From Nocardia inohanensis NBRC 100128 (lineage in GTDB: Bacteria > Actinomycetota > Actinomycetes > Mycobacteriales > Mycobacteriaceae): a stretch of DNA of 64,000 nt. The translations under genes and the position numbers were made by a program. Of this stretch, positions 62,775-64,000 are shown in pieces. The notes beneath the pieces are model-generated. The model searched no databases and was not told the DNA's origin. It saw only the letters and a program-made list of their open reading frames with translations. The stretch's first letter is position 1; each line of letters starts with the position of its first letter. The stretch is taken from assembly GCF_001612945.1 (NCBI RefSeq), contig NZ_BDBK01000002.1:992001-1056000 (forward strand). The letters run 5' to 3'.

Positions 62775-63176
62775 ATGACCGAACATCCGGTGCGCCAGGG
62801 CATTGCGGCGGGCACCTCCATCGGGGCGGCGATACTGCTGATCACCGTGGGGCTGCTGTCGGCGCTGGCCGGGATCTCCGCGGTCGCCGACGATCAGCTG
62901 TTCGTCGTCGGGCCCGAGTACATCTACAGCTTCGACACCACCGCCTGGGGCTGGACCCACCTCGCGCTGGGCGTGCTGCTCGGCATCTGCGGTGCGGGAC
63001 TGCTGGCGGGCACCCTGTGGGGGCGGATCGCGGCCATGTGCGTCGCGGCGCTGTCGATCATCGCGAATTTCCTGTGGCTGCCGCACTATCCATGGTGGTC
63101 GATCCTGATCATCGCGCTCGACGTGGTGGTGATCTGGGCCGTCGCCACCTGGCGGAGCGGATCCGCGAACGCGTGA
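62775..63176 (+). CDS. small four-helix membrane protein (DUF7144-like)
   Basis: 133 residues with four membrane helices (GAAILLITVGLLSALAGISAV, WTHLALGVLLGICGAGLLAG, AAMCVAALSIIANFLW, ILIIALDVVVIWAVATW). The loop DDQLFVVGPEYIYSFDTTAWGW after helix 1 and LPHYPWW are typical of an actinobacterial family of unknown function that I recall as DUF7144. ATG 62775 after AGGGGCAG. GTGA overlap with the SulP gene suggests the two act together. Confidence 0.75.
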   Translation: MTEHPVRQGIAAGTSIGAAILLITVGLLSALAGISAVADDQLFVVGPEYIYSFDTTAWGWTHLALGVLLGICGAGLLAGTLWGRIAAMCVAALSIIANFLWLPHYPWWSILIIALDVVVIWAVATWRSGSANA

Positions 63177-64000
63177 AGAACCCACTCGCACAGCAATATT
63201 CGAACTCCGCTCCGGCCGGTCGCGGCTGGATCGCCGAGACGGCGGCCGGGTTCGGCCGGGCCGCCGCCGCGGTGCCGGACGGGCTAGCGGCGGGTGTGCT
63301 CGCCGGGGTCGGGCCGGTGCAGGGGCTGTACGCCGGGGTCGCGGGCCCGCTCTTCGGCGGTCTGCGCACCGGCACCGCCCTGATGGCCGTATCCGCCACG
63401 GCCGCTTCGGCTTCCGCGGCGGGAGCGGCCTTGGCGAACGTGCCCGCCGCCGATCGCCGCGCGGCCGCGGCATTGCTGAGCGTGCTGGTCGGCGGAGTGT
63501 TGATACTGGCGGGCCGGATGCATTTCGGCCGCTGCCGAGCCTGGATCTCGCACGCCGCGGTCTCGGGGGTGCTGCTGGGGGTCGCGGTGAACATCGCACT
63601 CGGAATACTGCCCGGATTGACCGGAAATCCCTTGCCCGGCATCGGCACACCGATCGCGCACGCGATAACGCTGCCCGCGCACGAGCGCAGGCTGGACATC
63701 GCGTCGATCGTGCTCGGCCTCACCGCCCTGCTGCTGCTGACGACATTGGCGCGCAAGGGTTTCCCGCGCGCGGCCGCACCGGTGGCCCTCATCGTGCCGA
63801 CGCTGCTCACCGTGCTGCCCGGGATGGGAGCGGTGCACCGGGTCGGTGAGCTCGGCGGCATTCCGCGGGGGATGCCGATGCCGCACCTTCCCGATCCGGC
63901 GCGGGCCAGCTGGAACCTGCTCTCCGGTGCGGCGGCGGTCGCGGTCATCGTGCTGGTGCAGGGCCTCGGGGCGGCGGAGTCGCTGCCCGGCCGGAACGGA
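63173..64000 (+). CDS. SulP family anion transporter, 3' end outside the window
   Basis: 276 codons are present and the frame is still open at the window end. The start overlaps the previous stop (GTG 63173). The first helices (VPDGLAAGVLAGVGPVQGLYAGVAGPLFGGLRTGTALMAVSATAA) carry the SulP landmark region of helices 1-3, where P-x-GLYA is conserved. Further helices follow without gaps. SulP proteins carry sulfate, bicarbonate or other anions; a C-terminal STAS or carbonic anhydrase domain may follow outside the window. The GC-rich sequence continues the codon use of its neighbours. Confidence 0.82.
   Translation, partial: MKNPLAQQYSNSAPAGRGWIAETAAGFGRAAAAVPDGLAAGVLAGVGPVQGLYAGVAGPLFGGLRTGTALMAVSATAASASAAGAALANVPAADRRAAAALLSVLVGGVLILAGRMHFGRCRAWISHAAVSGVLLGVAVNIALGILPGLTGNPLPGIGTPIAHAITLPAHERRLDIASIVLGLTALLLLTTLARKGFPRAAAPVALIVPTLLTVLPGMGAVHRVGELGGIPRGMPMPHLPDPARASWNLLSGAAAVAVIVLVQGLGAAESLPGRNG

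Overview
The window is high-GC actinobacterial DNA, most likely from Nocardia or a close mycolic-acid relative. The evidence is dense coding in both directions, frequent GTG/TTG starts, several starts that look leaderless (a TANNNT -10 box 6-8 nt before the start codon), a GlnR-type box, a WhiB gene, and a left end whose gene set matches the neighbourhood of M. tuberculosis Rv3205c-Rv3210c (recalled from family knowledge, not searched). I see no tRNA, rRNA, CRISPR array, insertion sequence or phage gene.

Layout. 1-5.7 kb: conserved core block (ferritin-like protein, DUF3107, TetR regulator, DUF3152 membrane protein, MoeZ, TIGR02569-like protein). Two of its intergenic regions look like copies of one another. 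5.7-16.9 kb: nitrate/nitrite assimilation: a NarK transporter, a GntR regulator with an in-frame amber codon and its divergent MFS exporter, then a GlnR-boxed operon of narK, nirB, nirD, nnaR (HemD-like regulator) and a sirohydrochlorin chelatase that would serve the siroheme of NirB. An 18-bp minisatellite starts in the last codons of the chelatase gene. 17.3-18.2 kb: a small secreted protein and a SnoaL-like protein.

18.2-25.7 kb: a TetR gene divergent from a five-gene catabolic-looking operon (flavin monooxygenase, beta-lactamase-fold esterase, acyl-CoA ligase, N-acyl-D-amino-acid deacylase, SDR) with a clear palindromic operator between them. 25.9-28.7 kb: a lipoprotein, an SGNH lipase and an acyl-CoA carboxylase beta subunit. 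28.9-35.7 kb: respiratory nitrate reductase narGHJI. 36.0-43.8 kb: an arylsulfatase whose 3' end cuts a DUF1905 gene, and a divergent peptide-type ABC importer operon preceded by a 17-codon cysteine-rich leaderless ORF that may be a sulfur/cysteine attenuator.

43.9-54.9 kb: two paralogous MmyB-type XRE regulators flank menD, menE, isochorismate synthase, an AfsA-like hotdog protein, a thiolase and a MobA-MoeA fusion. The fusion, MoeZ and NarG connect through molybdenum cofactor; men genes connect to NarGHI through menaquinone. 55.1-56.7 kb: an unknown protein, a WhiB protein and a double-VOC protein. 56.8-64 kb: DUF1269 protein, DHA2 exporter, GH15 hydrolase, LuxR regulator, small membrane protein and a SulP transporter cut by the window edge. 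The same 21-bp palindrome precedes three of these units, which suggests one undescribed regulon under the LuxR protein.

Strongest leads: the three-copy palindrome of the LuxR region, the leaderless Cys-rich leader peptide, the men/AfsA/MmyB locus, and the amber codon in the GntR gene. All functions are from reading motifs; no search was run.
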